DNA of 64,000 nt from Azoarcus sp. L1K30. Its GTDB lineage: Bacteria > Pseudomonadota > Gammaproteobacteria > Burkholderiales > Rhodocyclaceae. The first letter of the stretch is position 1. The number at the start of each line of letters is the position of its first letter. Below are positions 8,871-17,261 of the stretch, in pieces. The position numbers and the translations under genes are program-made. The stretch spans positions 2,503,242-2,567,241 of the forward strand of contig NZ_JAGRRD010000001.1 in NCBI RefSeq assembly GCF_018122735.1, given 5' to 3'. The notes below the pieces were generated by a model. It did not search any database. It was not told the origin of the DNA and worked only from the letters and a program-made list of their open reading frames with translations.

Positions 8871-9122
8871 ATGGCAAAAGAAGAACTGATTGAAATGCAC
8901 GGCACGGTCGATGAAGTCCTGCCGGACGCGCGCTATCGTGTCACCCTCGACAATGGCCACAAGCTGATCGCCTACTCGGGCGGAAAACTGCGCAAGCACC
9001 ACATCCGCATCATCGCCGGCGACAAGGTCTCGCTCGAGATGTCGCCCTACGACCTGACCAAGGGTCGTATCACCTTCCGCCACATGCCCGGCCGTCAACC
9101 GATGGCACCGGCAACGCGCTAA
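8871..9122 (+). CDS. infA: Translation initiation factor IF-1 (second-copy type)
   Basis: This 83-residue S1-fold protein matches IF-1 along its length: [18 protein letters not shown], then [28 protein letters not shown] and a closing [11 protein letters not shown]-1 binds the ribosomal A site during initiation. The start follows an AAGGAG site. It is outside any ribosomal-protein operon and has a short basic tail ([11 protein letters not shown]). This suits the extra IF-1 that many betaproteobacteria carry in addition to the one in the spc/alpha operon region; that second copy is not visible here. Confidence 0.93.
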   Translation: MAKEELIEMHGTVDEVLPDARYRVTLDNGHKLIAYSGGKLRKHHIRIIAGDKVSLEMSPYDLTKGRITFRHMPGRQPMAPATR

Positions 9123-9160
9123 GCAATAACCTGACGGCGGGGGCAGGGCTTTCGGGCCGA

Positions 9161-9655
9161 ATGCATATCTGGGTTGACGCGGACGCCTGCCGCGGCGCCA
9201 TCAGGGAGATACTGTTTCGCGCCGCAGCGCGCACGCGACATCCGCTCACGCTCGTGGCCAATCAGATCCTGCGCACGCCGGCTTCCGCGCTGGTGCGGAT
9301 GATTCAGGTGGCACCGGGCTTCGACGAGGCCGACAAGTACATCGCTGACAACGTCCGCGCTGCGGATCTCGTCATCACCGCCGACATCCCCCTTGCTGCC
9401 GACGTCGTGGCCAAGGGCGCGCAAGCCTTGAGTCCGCGCGGCGAATGTTATGGCAAAGAGAACATCCGCGAGCTTCTGGACATGCGAAACTTCAAGGATG
9501 CCCTGCGCAGCAGCGGCGTTGACACGGGTGGGCCGCCCCCGTTTTCCGCCGCAGACTGCCGGCGCTTCGCCAATCGCCTCGATCACATCCTGAGCACCGA
9601 CAGCCGACCGCCACATCGACTCCAGCCACGGCTTATCCCTCCGCGGGAAGGGTAA
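9161..9655 (+). CDS. YaiI/YqxD family protein (UPF0178)
   Basis: A 164-residue protein beginning [22 protein letters not shown], the Asp-rich start of the DUF188/UPF0178 family. It then carries [30 protein letters not shown], also characteristic. The fold is thought to be PIN-like and the acidic residues suggest metal binding, but no function is established. It lies 38 bp after infA and could be co-transcribed with it. Confidence 0.88.
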   Translation: MHIWVDADACRGAIREILFRAAARTRHPLTLVANQILRTPASALVRMIQVAPGFDEADKYIADNVRAADLVITADIPLAADVVAKGAQALSPRGECYGKENIRELLDMRNFKDALRSSGVDTGGPPPFSAADCRRFANRLDHILSTDSRPPHRLQPRLIPPREG

Positions 9656-9732
9656 TCCCACCCCCAGGCAATCTCCATGAACGGTGCGCTTCTGCGCTAA
9701 ACTCGACACGCCTTGTCACCAGAGGCCGAACC

Positions 9733-10782
9733 TTGATAAGAACCTGGCGCCGTCTGCGATTCCTGCTTCTGATTCTGCCCCTCATTGCCGGCAATTGCGC
9801 AGCGGAGACGACGCTACGCGTGCTTGCCTGGCCAGGCTACGCCGACGCGGATATCGTGAAGGCTTTCGAGGATCGGACCGGGGTCCGCGTGGAGGTTTCC
9901 TTCGTCGACTCCGACGAAAATCTGTGGGCACGCGTAAACGCACCAGAGCACGATTACTTCGACGTTTTCGCAGTCAATACCGCAGAACTCCAGCGCTATA
10001 TCCGAAGCGACCTGGTACGGCCGGTCAACGCCGATGCGATCACCAATCGGTCGCGTCAGTTGAGCAGATTCCGTGATCTCCAGAGCATTCCCGGCCTCGT
10101 TCACCAAGGTCGCGTGTTCGCCATCCCCTACACCTATGCGGAAATGGGGCTGATATACGATCGTCGGCAAGTCACCCCAGCGCCGGACAGTATCGCCGCC
10201 CTGTGGGACCCCCGCTATCGCGGCAAGGTGATCGCTTACAATGGCGGCACGCACAACTTTGCGCTCGCAGCGCAATTGCTAGGCCACGCAAACCCCTTCA
10301 ACCTCAACAGCCACGACTGGCAGATGGCGGTCGACAAGCTAATCGCGCTGCGGCGGAACGTGCTCGCCTTCTATACGCAGCCGCAGGAATCGGTCGATCT
10401 GTTCACCCGGCACGGCGCCGCACTGCTGTTTGCGAACTTCGGTTCGCAACAAGTGAAGTTACTCGAAGCGGCCGGTGCAGACGTGGGCTACGTCATCCCG
10501 CGCGAGGGCGCGCTCGCATGGCTCGACTGCTGGGCGATTCCCAAGGGTACGCGCAATGCCGCACTGGCCGAAGCCTGGATAAACTACACGCTGGAAGAGC
10601 AGCCCGGCAATGCGCTCAGCACTCGTCAGGGCCTGGCGAACACCACGCAGGCAGCAGCCAGCGGCACCGAAGGCGCAGGCCGCCTCGTCTGGCTACAGCC
10701 GGTCGAAGACGCAGAGCGCCGCAACCATTTGTGGGGACGCATCATGGCCGGCGCTCGCACAGACAAGGTGATGGCCCCTTGA
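9733..10782 (+). CDS. PotD-like periplasmic polyamine-type binding protein
   Basis: A 349-residue extracellular solute-binding protein. It has a signal peptide (about 1-24) followed by TTLRVLAWPGYADADIVKAFEDRTGVRVEVSFVDSDE, the standard N-lobe start of PotD/PotF proteins. Residues YTYAEMGLIYDRR and ALAWLDCWAIPKGTRN also fit. The start is TTG (9733), since no ATG or GTG precedes the signal sequence. No potABC transport genes follow. Instead the stop overlaps the start of a membrane diguanylate cyclase (TTGA), so it is more likely a sensor subunit, as NspS is for MbaA in Vibrio cholerae, than a transport component. Ligand identity is inferred. Confidence 0.82.
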   Translation: MIRTWRRLRFLLLILPLIAGNCAAETTLRVLAWPGYADADIVKAFEDRTGVRVEVSFVDSDENLWARVNAPEHDYFDVFAVNTAELQRYIRSDLVRPVNADAITNRSRQLSRFRDLQSIPGLVHQGRVFAIPYTYAEMGLIYDRRQVTPAPDSIAALWDPRYRGKVIAYNGGTHNFALAAQLLGHANPFNLNSHDWQMAVDKLIALRRNVLAFYTQPQESVDLFTRHGAALLFANFGSQQVKLLEAAGADVGYVIPREGALAWLDCWAIPKGTRNAALAEAWINYTLEEQPGNALSTRQGLANTTQAAASGTEGAGRLVWLQPVEDAERRNHLWGRIMAGARTDKVMAP

Positions 10783-12506
10783 GATTCGGTATCGCAGCCC
10801 GCCTCGCACTGTTGCTTGCCCTGGTCGGCGTCATTGCGTCGGGCGTCACGGGCTTCTATGTGTATAACGCCAGCAGGACCCTACTGATCCAGTCCAGCAA
10901 GAGCGAGTTGCTGACCTCGACCAAGGTTCTCGCGAGCCGGATTGTCGTTGCACGCGAAGAGATCAGCCGCAACCTTCAGCTTCTGTCCGGACACCCCGAC
11001 GCCCTCGCGGCACTCGACGCGGCGTTCGACGCACCGGATACGGCGGCGGAGAACCGTCTGGCGATCCTTTTCGAACAGCTCATGGCCGTCAATCCCAACT
11101 ATTTCCAGATACGCCTGATCGGTGCAGCCGAACATGGACTGGAACGTGTACGAGTTGATCGCGGCAGTGACGAACCACTGCGTGTCGGTGGAGAGGATCT
11201 GCAGGAAAAAGGACATTATCCGTATGTCTTCGACACTCTGAAACTGGCAGCCAACGAAACCTACCTCTCGCGCTTCGCGATCAACCACGAACAGGGCGCT
11301 CACGCAGGCCTGGGGCGGCCAACCGCTCAACTGGGCATGCCGGTCGTCGACCGCGACGGGCACACGCGCGGGGTCGTCGTCATCAATATCGACCTTCACG
11401 GTGTATTCAAGGAACTCTCGGCTGGCCTGCCAGCCGACTTCAAGCTGTATCTGGCCAATGCCGAAGGGGATTTTCTGGTCCACCCGGACCCTGCGCAAAG
11501 CTTCGGATTCGACCGCGGGCGGCGAATCCTCGTACAGGACGAGTTTCCGTCCACGGCTGACCTGGTGTTGAACAAGTCACCTCAGGTGCTGCTCGAGGTC
11601 TCAAGTGGAAGCCACTCGGACTTGCCCGTCGTGGCAGCCTTCATCAGTCAGCCCGTTTCCATTCATTCGGACGAAAGCAGACTGATCCTCGGGCTTGCCG
11701 AGCCGCTCGCTACCGTGCTCAGACAGGCTGACGCACTGGGCAATGTCATCCTGCAGATCGTGCTCGGAATCTGCCTCGCCTGCGTCCTGATTGCCATCGC
11801 GGTTGCCCGCGCAGTGACGCGCCCGATCAACTCGATGAGTCTGGCGCTACGGGATTTCACCGCAGGCGCGCCGATGAGCGCACTGCCCACCGAACGCCAC
11901 GACGAAATCGGTTTGCTTGCGCGCAGCTTCGGTGCGCTCAGCGAACAGATTCGCCGCCAATTGTCCGAACTTCAGCAGCGCAGGCACGAACTCGAACATC
12001 TCGCTCAGCACGATACCCTGACCGGCCTTCCGAATCGCGCACTGTTCGCCGATCGCATGGAGCAGGCGCTTGCCAGCGCACGCCGGGACAACACCAGACT
12101 GGCATTGATGTTCATCGATCTGGATGACTTCAAGCCGATCAATGACGAGCGCGGGCACGCGGTCGGTGACCTGCTGCTCAAGGAGGTCGGCACACGTATC
12201 CGCAAGGCCATCCGCGAATCGGACACAGCAGCCCGTATCGGTGGAGATGAATTCGTCGTGCTGCTGCGCCATATCCAGAACAAGGAAGACGCACTTGCAG
12301 TCGCGGAGAAGGTGAGACAATCAATCAACCAGCCCATCCTGACGGACGGCCCGCCACTCATCGTTTCCGCCAGCGTTGGGGTGGCCACCTTTCCCGAGGG
12401 CGGCAGCGACGAGATCGAGTTGGCGAAGAATGCCGATCGGGCGATGTACCGTGCCAAGCAGCAAGGTCGCAATGATGTCGTTATCCATCAGCCCGCCGGT
12501 CAATGA
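10779..12506 (+). CDS. Membrane diguanylate cyclase (periplasmic sensor-HAMP-GGDEF)
   Basis: A 575-residue inner-membrane protein with TM1 at about 5-27, a periplasmic sensor region (28-320, Cache-like), TM2 at about 321-345, a HAMP linker (345-397) and a GGDEF domain. The active-site motif is GGDEF at 488-492, and an inhibitory I-site RESD sits at 479-482. An active, product-inhibited c-di-GMP synthase is therefore expected. There is no EAL domain. The start is a TTG overlapping the upstream stop (TTGA), giving tight coupling to the PotD-like protein, its probable ligand-sensing partner. Confidence 0.87.
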   Translation: MRFGIAARLALLLALVGVIASGVTGFYVYNASRTLLIQSSKSELLTSTKVLASRIVVAREEISRNLQLLSGHPDALAALDAAFDAPDTAAENRLAILFEQLMAVNPNYFQIRLIGAAEHGLERVRVDRGSDEPLRVGGEDLQEKGHYPYVFDTLKLAANETYLSRFAINHEQGAHAGLGRPTAQLGMPVVDRDGHTRGVVVINIDLHGVFKELSAGLPADFKLYLANAEGDFLVHPDPAQSFGFDRGRRILVQDEFPSTADLVLNKSPQVLLEVSSGSHSDLPVVAAFISQPVSIHSDESRLILGLAEPLATVLRQADALGNVILQIVLGICLACVLIAIAVARAVTRPINSMSLALRDFTAGAPMSALPTERHDEIGLLARSFGALSEQIRRQLSELQQRRHELEHLAQHDTLTGLPNRALFADRMEQALASARRDNTRLALMFIDLDDFKPINDERGHAVGDLLLKEVGTRIRKAIRESDTAARIGGDEFVVLLRHIQNKEDALAVAEKVRQSINQPILTDGPPLIVSASVGVATFPEGGSDEIELAKNADRAMYRAKQQGRNDVVIHQPAGQ

Positions 12507-12671
12507 GGAAGCGGGACGCGGACACTCCAATACCCTGAGAAACAACAGGGCACGCGGCATACGGTCGTTCTCCCTTCCTGTGCATTAAGCCCTTGGCGAT
12601 CGTTCGCCCCCCTGCCACCATCGCGCCACTCCCTCATTGAGGCATCGTGCCCGATCGCACTTCCCAACCCG

Positions 12672-15359
12672 ATGACTCTCGATCTCGTCAAGACCGCAGC
12701 ACTTCTGCTCGCACTCTGCCTGCTGCAGGGCATCAACACACGCGCTTTCTCCTCGCGGCGTCGCACCTTCCAGATCAGTGCCGGCCTGATCTTCGGCGCC
12801 ATCAGCGTCTTCGGCATGATGATCCCGGTCGCGATTGCGCCCGGCCTCATCTTCGATGGCCGCTCGGCGGTGCTGGGCATGGCCGGATTCTTTGGCGGTC
12901 CGATGGTCGGCATCATCGCCGCACTGATTGCAGGCAGCTACCGCGCATGGCTTGGCGGCTCGGGCGCCGTCGTTGGCATCGGCGTCATCTGCGCGTCGAC
13001 ATTGCTGGGACTGATCTATCGCACACTGGTGAGGCACCGCCGGGTGACGTGCGGCCCGTGGCAATTCCTCCTCTTCGGACTGGTCGTGCATCTGCTCGCC
13101 ATACTGCTGTTCACCCTGCTGCCGGCAGCGCAGTGGCACCTGTTCATATCCGAATTGGCGCTTCCTTATCTGCTCGTGCTCGTACCAACGACTGCCGCGC
13201 TCGGCATGCTGCTGCAGGACATCGAAAACCGCCAGCAGACCGAACGCGCACTGGCCGGCAGTGAAGCAAGGTTGCGTGCCATCACTCATGCCTTGCCCGA
13301 CCTTGCCTTATTGCTCGATGAGGACGGCACCTACCTGGAAGTCGTTTCGCAGGACGAGCGACTTCTGGTCGCCGAGAGCAGCAAACTAGTCGGCCGCCGC
13401 ATGCACGAACTGCTGCCAACCGGACTCGCAGACAAGCTCCTGGCGGCCATCCGGCGCGCACTGCAAGCCACGCACGTTGAAAACGTCGAGTACGACATGC
13501 GCACCCTGTCCGGCCCGCGGACCTTCGAAGGACGCTGCAAGGCCTTGGACATGGAATTGAACGGCAAGCCCGCTGTACTGTTCATGGCGCGCGACATCTC
13601 GGAGCGCTGCGCAGCGGAACAGGAGCGCCGCATCGCCGCCATTGCCTTCGAATCGCAACAGGGCATGATCATCACCGACGCAGCGGGGGTGATCTTGAAG
13701 GTCAACCAGGCGTTCTCCGCCATTACCGGCTACGACGAGACGGAAGTCATCGGCAAACATACGCGCATGCTCGGCTCCGGCCGTCACAACCCGGCGTTCT
13801 ATCGCGACATGTGGGACAGCCTGCTGCGCAACGGCAACTGGCAGGGCGAAGTATGGAACCGACGAAAGAATGGCGAGATCTACCCTCAAGCCCTGGCCAT
13901 CAATGCGGTACGTAGCGACGATGGGACCAGTACCCACTATGTCGCTGCGCTGAGCGACATTTCATTGCGCAAATCGACGGAGGAGGAGATTCGCACACTG
14001 GCCTTCTTCGATCACCTCACGCAGCTGCCGAATCGGCGCCTGTTGATGGACCGGCTGGGGCAGGCCCTCTCTACGAGCAACGCACAAGGTGGCGCCGGCG
14101 CATTGATGTTTATCGATCTCGACGACTTCCGCAACATCAACGACCTTCTCGGTCACCACAACGGCGACGTCCTGCTGCAGCAGGCGGCCAGGCGGCTGGG
14201 TGCGATCGCCGCCGACATCGGTGCCAACGCGACCGTTGCACGGTTCGGCGGCGATGAATTCGTCATTCTCCTGGACGCGCTGGCACTCGACCGGCAGGCA
14301 GCATACGCATCGGCCAACGATATTGCCGAGCGCATACTGGCGGCATTGAAGGCCCCCTATGTGCTCGAAGGCCAAACTCGCCGGAGCAGTGCCAGCATCG
14401 GCGTCGCACTGTTTCCGGCAAGCGGCGGCAGTGTCGATGAATTGATGAAGCGGGCCGATCTGGCCATGAACGAGGCCAAGCACCGAGGCAAGGGCAAGCT
14501 CCGCTTCTACGACCCCGTCATGCAGGAAACCGTTACCGCGCGCCTGCGCCTGGAAGACGACATTCGGACAGGGACGGAAGCAGGCGAATTCACGCTGCTC
14601 TACCAACCTCAATTCGGCCCGGGCTGCGAGATGGTCGGCGTCGAGGCGCTGGTGCGCTGGCAACACCCCTTGCGTGGATTCATCGCCCCCGACCAGTTCA
14701 TCCACGTTGCCGAACGCGCCGGGCTCATGCCGGCCCTCGGACTGATGGTACTCAACCGCGCCTGCGAACAACTGGCGGCATGGGCGCTGGATCCGGTGAC
14801 CGCGGGACTCACTGTGGCAGTCAACGTCAGCGCCCAGCAACTCTACAACGATGAATTCGTCGACCAGGTCCTCGATGCCCTCCATCGTAGCGGCGCCCCC
14901 GCTGGGCGCCTGACGCTCGAACTCACGGAGTCCCTGTTGCTCGACGACATGGAAGAGGCAATAGAACGCATGGGCAGACTGCGCACCCACGGAATCCGCT
15001 TCTCGATCGACGACTTCGGCACGGGCTACTCCTCGCTCGCCTACCTGCAACGGCTCCCGCTCGATCAACTCAAGATCGACCGCTCCTTCGTGCAGGATCT
15101 GCCACATAGCGCGAGCAGCCTGGCCATCGTCAAGGCGATCATCGCCCTTGCCCAGGCGCTCGACCTGAAGGTCATCGCAGAGGGCGTGGAACTCGACACT
15201 CAGCGCGACACGCTGCGCGCCAACGGCTGCCATCATTTCCAGGGCTTTCTGTTCGCGCGTCCGATGACTGCAGAGCAGATCGGCGAAACGAAAAAGGCCC
15301 TACCGACGCGTCGCCTCGAACAAGAGAAGCGCACACAGCCCTCCGAAGCTGCGCACTGA
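12672..15359 (+). CDS. 5TM(LytS/YhcK)-PAS-PAS-GGDEF-EAL protein
   Basis: An 895-residue c-di-GMP enzyme. Residues 1-180 hold hydrophobic segments of the 5TMR-LYT type (ISVFGMMIPVAIAPGLIFDGR). Two PAS domains follow (about 195-310 and 320-432), then GGDEF (motif 526-530) and EAL (motif EAL 658-660; DDFGTGYSS near 780; QGFLFARP near 857). The RxxD I-site before GGDEF is absent. Catalytic motifs of both domains look intact, so it could make or degrade c-di-GMP. It lies 165 bp after the cyclase, possibly in the same signalling locus. Confidence 0.88.
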   Translation: MTLDLVKTAALLLALCLLQGINTRAFSSRRRTFQISAGLIFGAISVFGMMIPVAIAPGLIFDGRSAVLGMAGFFGGPMVGIIAALIAGSYRAWLGGSGAVVGIGVICASTLLGLIYRTLVRHRRVTCGPWQFLLFGLVVHLLAILLFTLLPAAQWHLFISELALPYLLVLVPTTAALGMLLQDIENRQQTERALAGSEARLRAITHALPDLALLLDEDGTYLEVVSQDERLLVAESSKLVGRRMHELLPTGLADKLLAAIRRALQATHVENVEYDMRTLSGPRTFEGRCKALDMELNGKPAVLFMARDISERCAAEQERRIAAIAFESQQGMIITDAAGVILKVNQAFSAITGYDETEVIGKHTRMLGSGRHNPAFYRDMWDSLLRNGNWQGEVWNRRKNGEIYPQALAINAVRSDDGTSTHYVAALSDISLRKSTEEEIRTLAFFDHLTQLPNRRLLMDRLGQALSTSNAQGGAGALMFIDLDDFRNINDLLGHHNGDVLLQQAARRLGAIAADIGANATVARFGGDEFVILLDALALDRQAAYASANDIAERILAALKAPYVLEGQTRRSSASIGVALFPASGGSVDELMKRADLAMNEAKHRGKGKLRFYDPVMQETVTARLRLEDDIRTGTEAGEFTLLYQPQFGPGCEMVGVEALVRWQHPLRGFIAPDQFIHVAERAGLMPALGLMVLNRACEQLAAWALDPVTAGLTVAVNVSAQQLYNDEFVDQVLDALHRSGAPAGRLTLELTESLLLDDMEEAIERMGRLRTHGIRFSIDDFGTGYSSLAYLQRLPLDQLKIDRSFVQDLPHSASSLAIVKAIIALAQALDLKVIAEGVELDTQRDTLRANGCHHFQGFLFARPMTAEQIGETKKALPTRRLEQEKRTQPSEAAH

Positions 15360-15416
15360 AGTGCGCATGCCTGCGGCCTGGCGTTGCCCCCCGCGCCTTG
15401 CACGCATGCACCGTCC

Positions 15417-15450
15417 ACAAAAAAGGGCGCCCCGACTGCGGGCGCCCTCT
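15417..15450 (-). terminator. Terminator for the OmpA-like gene
   Basis: On the minus strand, AGGGCGCCC and GGGCGCCCT form a perfect 9-bp stem with a 7-nt loop, followed by TTTTTTGTGG. It starts about 18 bp after the minus-strand OmpA-like gene stop. It may also reduce read-through from the GGDEF-EAL gene ending at 15359. Confidence 0.85.
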
Positions 15451-15467
15451 TGACCTGCGTCGGGTCA

Positions 15468-15968
15468 TTACTGCACACGAACCTCGACACGACGCGCTTC
15501 GTCAGCATCGGCGCCACCGAGTGCGACCGCTGGGCGACGCAGCAGCACGCGATCCGCAGCCACCCCCGCCGCAAGCAAGGCATCGCGCACCGAAATCGCG
15601 CGATCCCGCGCCACCGCGACATTGACGTCGGCTGCGCCGGTTTCATCATGGAAGCCCGACAACAGCACCCTGGCATCGGCCTGCGCCTCGATCGCCGCCA
15701 CCACCGGCGCCAAGGCGAGCGCGGCGTCCGCCGACAACGTGGTCGCGCCGGTATCGAAATAGATCTTGAGCAAGGGTTCCCCCACTTCCTCGATCTCGAC
15801 GTACTCCACCTCACCGCCAAGCAATACGGTTTCTGTGGCTGCGGGCATGGCGCTCGAACGGCCCAGCGAATGCACGCCGAGCCCGATGACAAAGGCGATC
15901 ACCAGCGCGATCACACCGAAAAGCACCCCCATGACAACGTTCAGTTCGCTGTCTTCCTGATCAAACAT
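15468..15968 (-). CDS. Small OmpA-family inner-membrane-anchored protein
   Basis: A 166-residue protein with one TM helix (about 11-33) after an acidic N terminus, and a periplasmic OmpA-like domain (about 60-166). The domain starts LLKIYFDTGATTLSADA and ends DEARRVEVRVQ. Such domains bind peptidoglycan, so the protein may tether the inner membrane to the wall. The ATG at 15968 has an AGTGGGAG site; the frame extends further upstream but looks non-coding. It is divergent from the BON-LysM gene at 16170. Confidence 0.75.
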   Translation of the reverse strand: MFDQEDSELNVVMGVLFGVIALVIAFVIGLGVHSLGRSSAMPAATETVLLGGEVEYVEIEEVGEPLLKIYFDTGATTLSADAALALAPVVAAIEAQADARVLLSGFHDETGAADVNVAVARDRAISVRDALLAAGVAADRVLLRRPAVALGGADADEARRVEVRVQ

Positions 15969-16169
15969 GTGTCGCTCCCACTCGAGTCTTCGTGTTGTAT
16001 GGCAAACCCGCGCAAGTCTATCCGAATTGCACGCATACGCCACGCGGTTTGCGCAATGCAATAATCCTGCTGAATCCTGCACCTCCGATGGATTTGTGAG
16101 AAGATTTACCTACGCTTCATGAGCCCCGCATTCATGTGGGGACACTTTAACCAGCGCAAGGAGATCGGC

Positions 16170-16673
16170 ATGGGTTTGTTCAGTTTCATCAAGGATGCAG
16201 GCGAGAAGCTCTTCGGTACCGGTGAGGCCAAGGCCGCACAGGACGCCGCCGCCGCGGCCCCCAGCCCGGAAGCGAATGCCCGGGCCAACACCAAGGCAGC
16301 CGAGGCCATTGCGCACTATCTCGACACCCTCAAGCTGCTGACGCCCGACATCACGATCAGCTTCGATGGCGCTTCGGCCAAGGTCACGGTCAGCGGCACC
16401 ACGCCCGACCAGGCCACCAAGGAGCGCGTTCTGCTGGCCGCAGGTAACGTCGCCGGCGTTGCCGAAGTCGAGGACAAGGTCACCGTACTCAAGCCCGAAC
16501 CGGAAGGCCGCTTCCACACCGTCGTGCGCGGCGACACCCTGTCGGCCATCGCCAAGACCTATTACGGCAATGCCAACAAGTACATGGTGATTTTCGAAGC
16601 CAACAAACCGATGCTCGGCCATCCGGACAAGATCTATCCGGGTCAGATGCTGCGCATTCCGCCGCAAGCCTGA
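16170..16673 (+). CDS. kbp: BON-LysM protein (Kbp/YgaU family)
   Basis: A 167-residue protein with the Kbp-type N terminus MGLFSFIKDAGEKLFG, a BON domain (about 40-107) and a C-terminal LysM domain (115-164: FHTVVRGDTLSAIAKTYYG ... IYPGQMLRIP). E. coli Kbp is a potassium-binding protein without an export signal, and none is visible here. The ATG at 16170 follows AAGGAGA. The link to potassium is by family only. Confidence 0.85.
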   Translation: MGLFSFIKDAGEKLFGTGEAKAAQDAAAAAPSPEANARANTKAAEAIAHYLDTLKLLTPDITISFDGASAKVTVSGTTPDQATKERVLLAAGNVAGVAEVEDKVTVLKPEPEGRFHTVVRGDTLSAIAKTYYGNANKYMVIFEANKPMLGHPDKIYPGQMLRIPPQA

Positions 16674-16689
16674 GTCAGGCTCATCACCG

Positions 16690-16716
16690 GACATGGTGGG
16701 AAATGTCCCGCCATGT
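16690..16716. other. Stem-loop after the BON-LysM gene
   Basis: ACATGGTGGGA and TCCCGCCATGT form an 11-bp stem (one G-U) around a 4-nt loop, 17 bp after the stop. There is no T-run, so this is either a 3'-end stabilising hairpin or a Rho-dependent end. Confidence 0.45.
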
Positions 16717-16825
16717 CCCGCCATCCCCGCGCAATCGCGATCGGCGTGGCGCTTGAATTGCATGAGCAGGGGCGCTACCCTCGGCGCTCGCCCAATTTCC
16801 CGCCAATCCATCTGGCCCCAAGCGC

Positions 16826-17260
16826 ATGCCTCGCATCCAGATCGACCTGCCCGACACCCTGCCCTTCTCCTGCGACATCCAGCTCTATCTGAGCCACATG
16901 AACTATGGCGGCCACCTCGACAACGCCCTGCTGCTCACCGTCGTTTCCGAAGCACGGGTGCGCTACCTGAAGTCGATGGGCTACACGGAGCTCGACGTCG
17001 AAGGCCTGGGCATCATCGTCGCCGACGCCGCCCTGCAGTACAAGTCGGAAGCCTTCCATGGCGAAACCATGGTGGTGTCTATGGGTGCAGCCGACTTCAG
17101 CAAGTACGGATGCGACCTGCAATGGCGCATGAACGACAAGGCGTCGGGACGCGAAGTCGCGCGCGGCAAGACCGGCATCGTCTTCTTCGACTACACCGTA
17201 CGCAAGATTTCTCCTGTTCCCGAAGCCTTCCGCGCCCGCTTTCCTGCACCCGGGAACTGA
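16826..17260 (+). CDS. Acyl-CoA thioesterase (4HBT hotdog family)
   Basis: A 144-residue hotdog-fold protein containing HMNYGGHLDNALLLTVVSEARVRYL, matching the catalytic helix region of 4-hydroxybenzoyl-CoA-like thioesterases, and a closing KTGIVFFDYTVRKISPVPEAFRA. It would hydrolyse an acyl-CoA in the cytoplasm; the chain is unknown. The next gene begins 1 bp after its stop, implying an operon. Confidence 0.8.
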   Translation: MPRIQIDLPDTLPFSCDIQLYLSHMNYGGHLDNALLLTVVSEARVRYLKSMGYTELDVEGLGIIVADAALQYKSEAFHGETMVVSMGAADFSKYGCDLQWRMNDKASGREVARGKTGIVFFDYTVRKISPVPEAFRARFPAPGN

Positions 17261-17261
17261 C

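Noticed and set aside
13962..15236. 424-codon open frame antisense to the GGDEF-EAL gene
   Set aside because: No domain or ribosome site; it mirrors the codon bias of the real gene. The same applies to similar long antisense frames under amt, livH/livM and ptsI.
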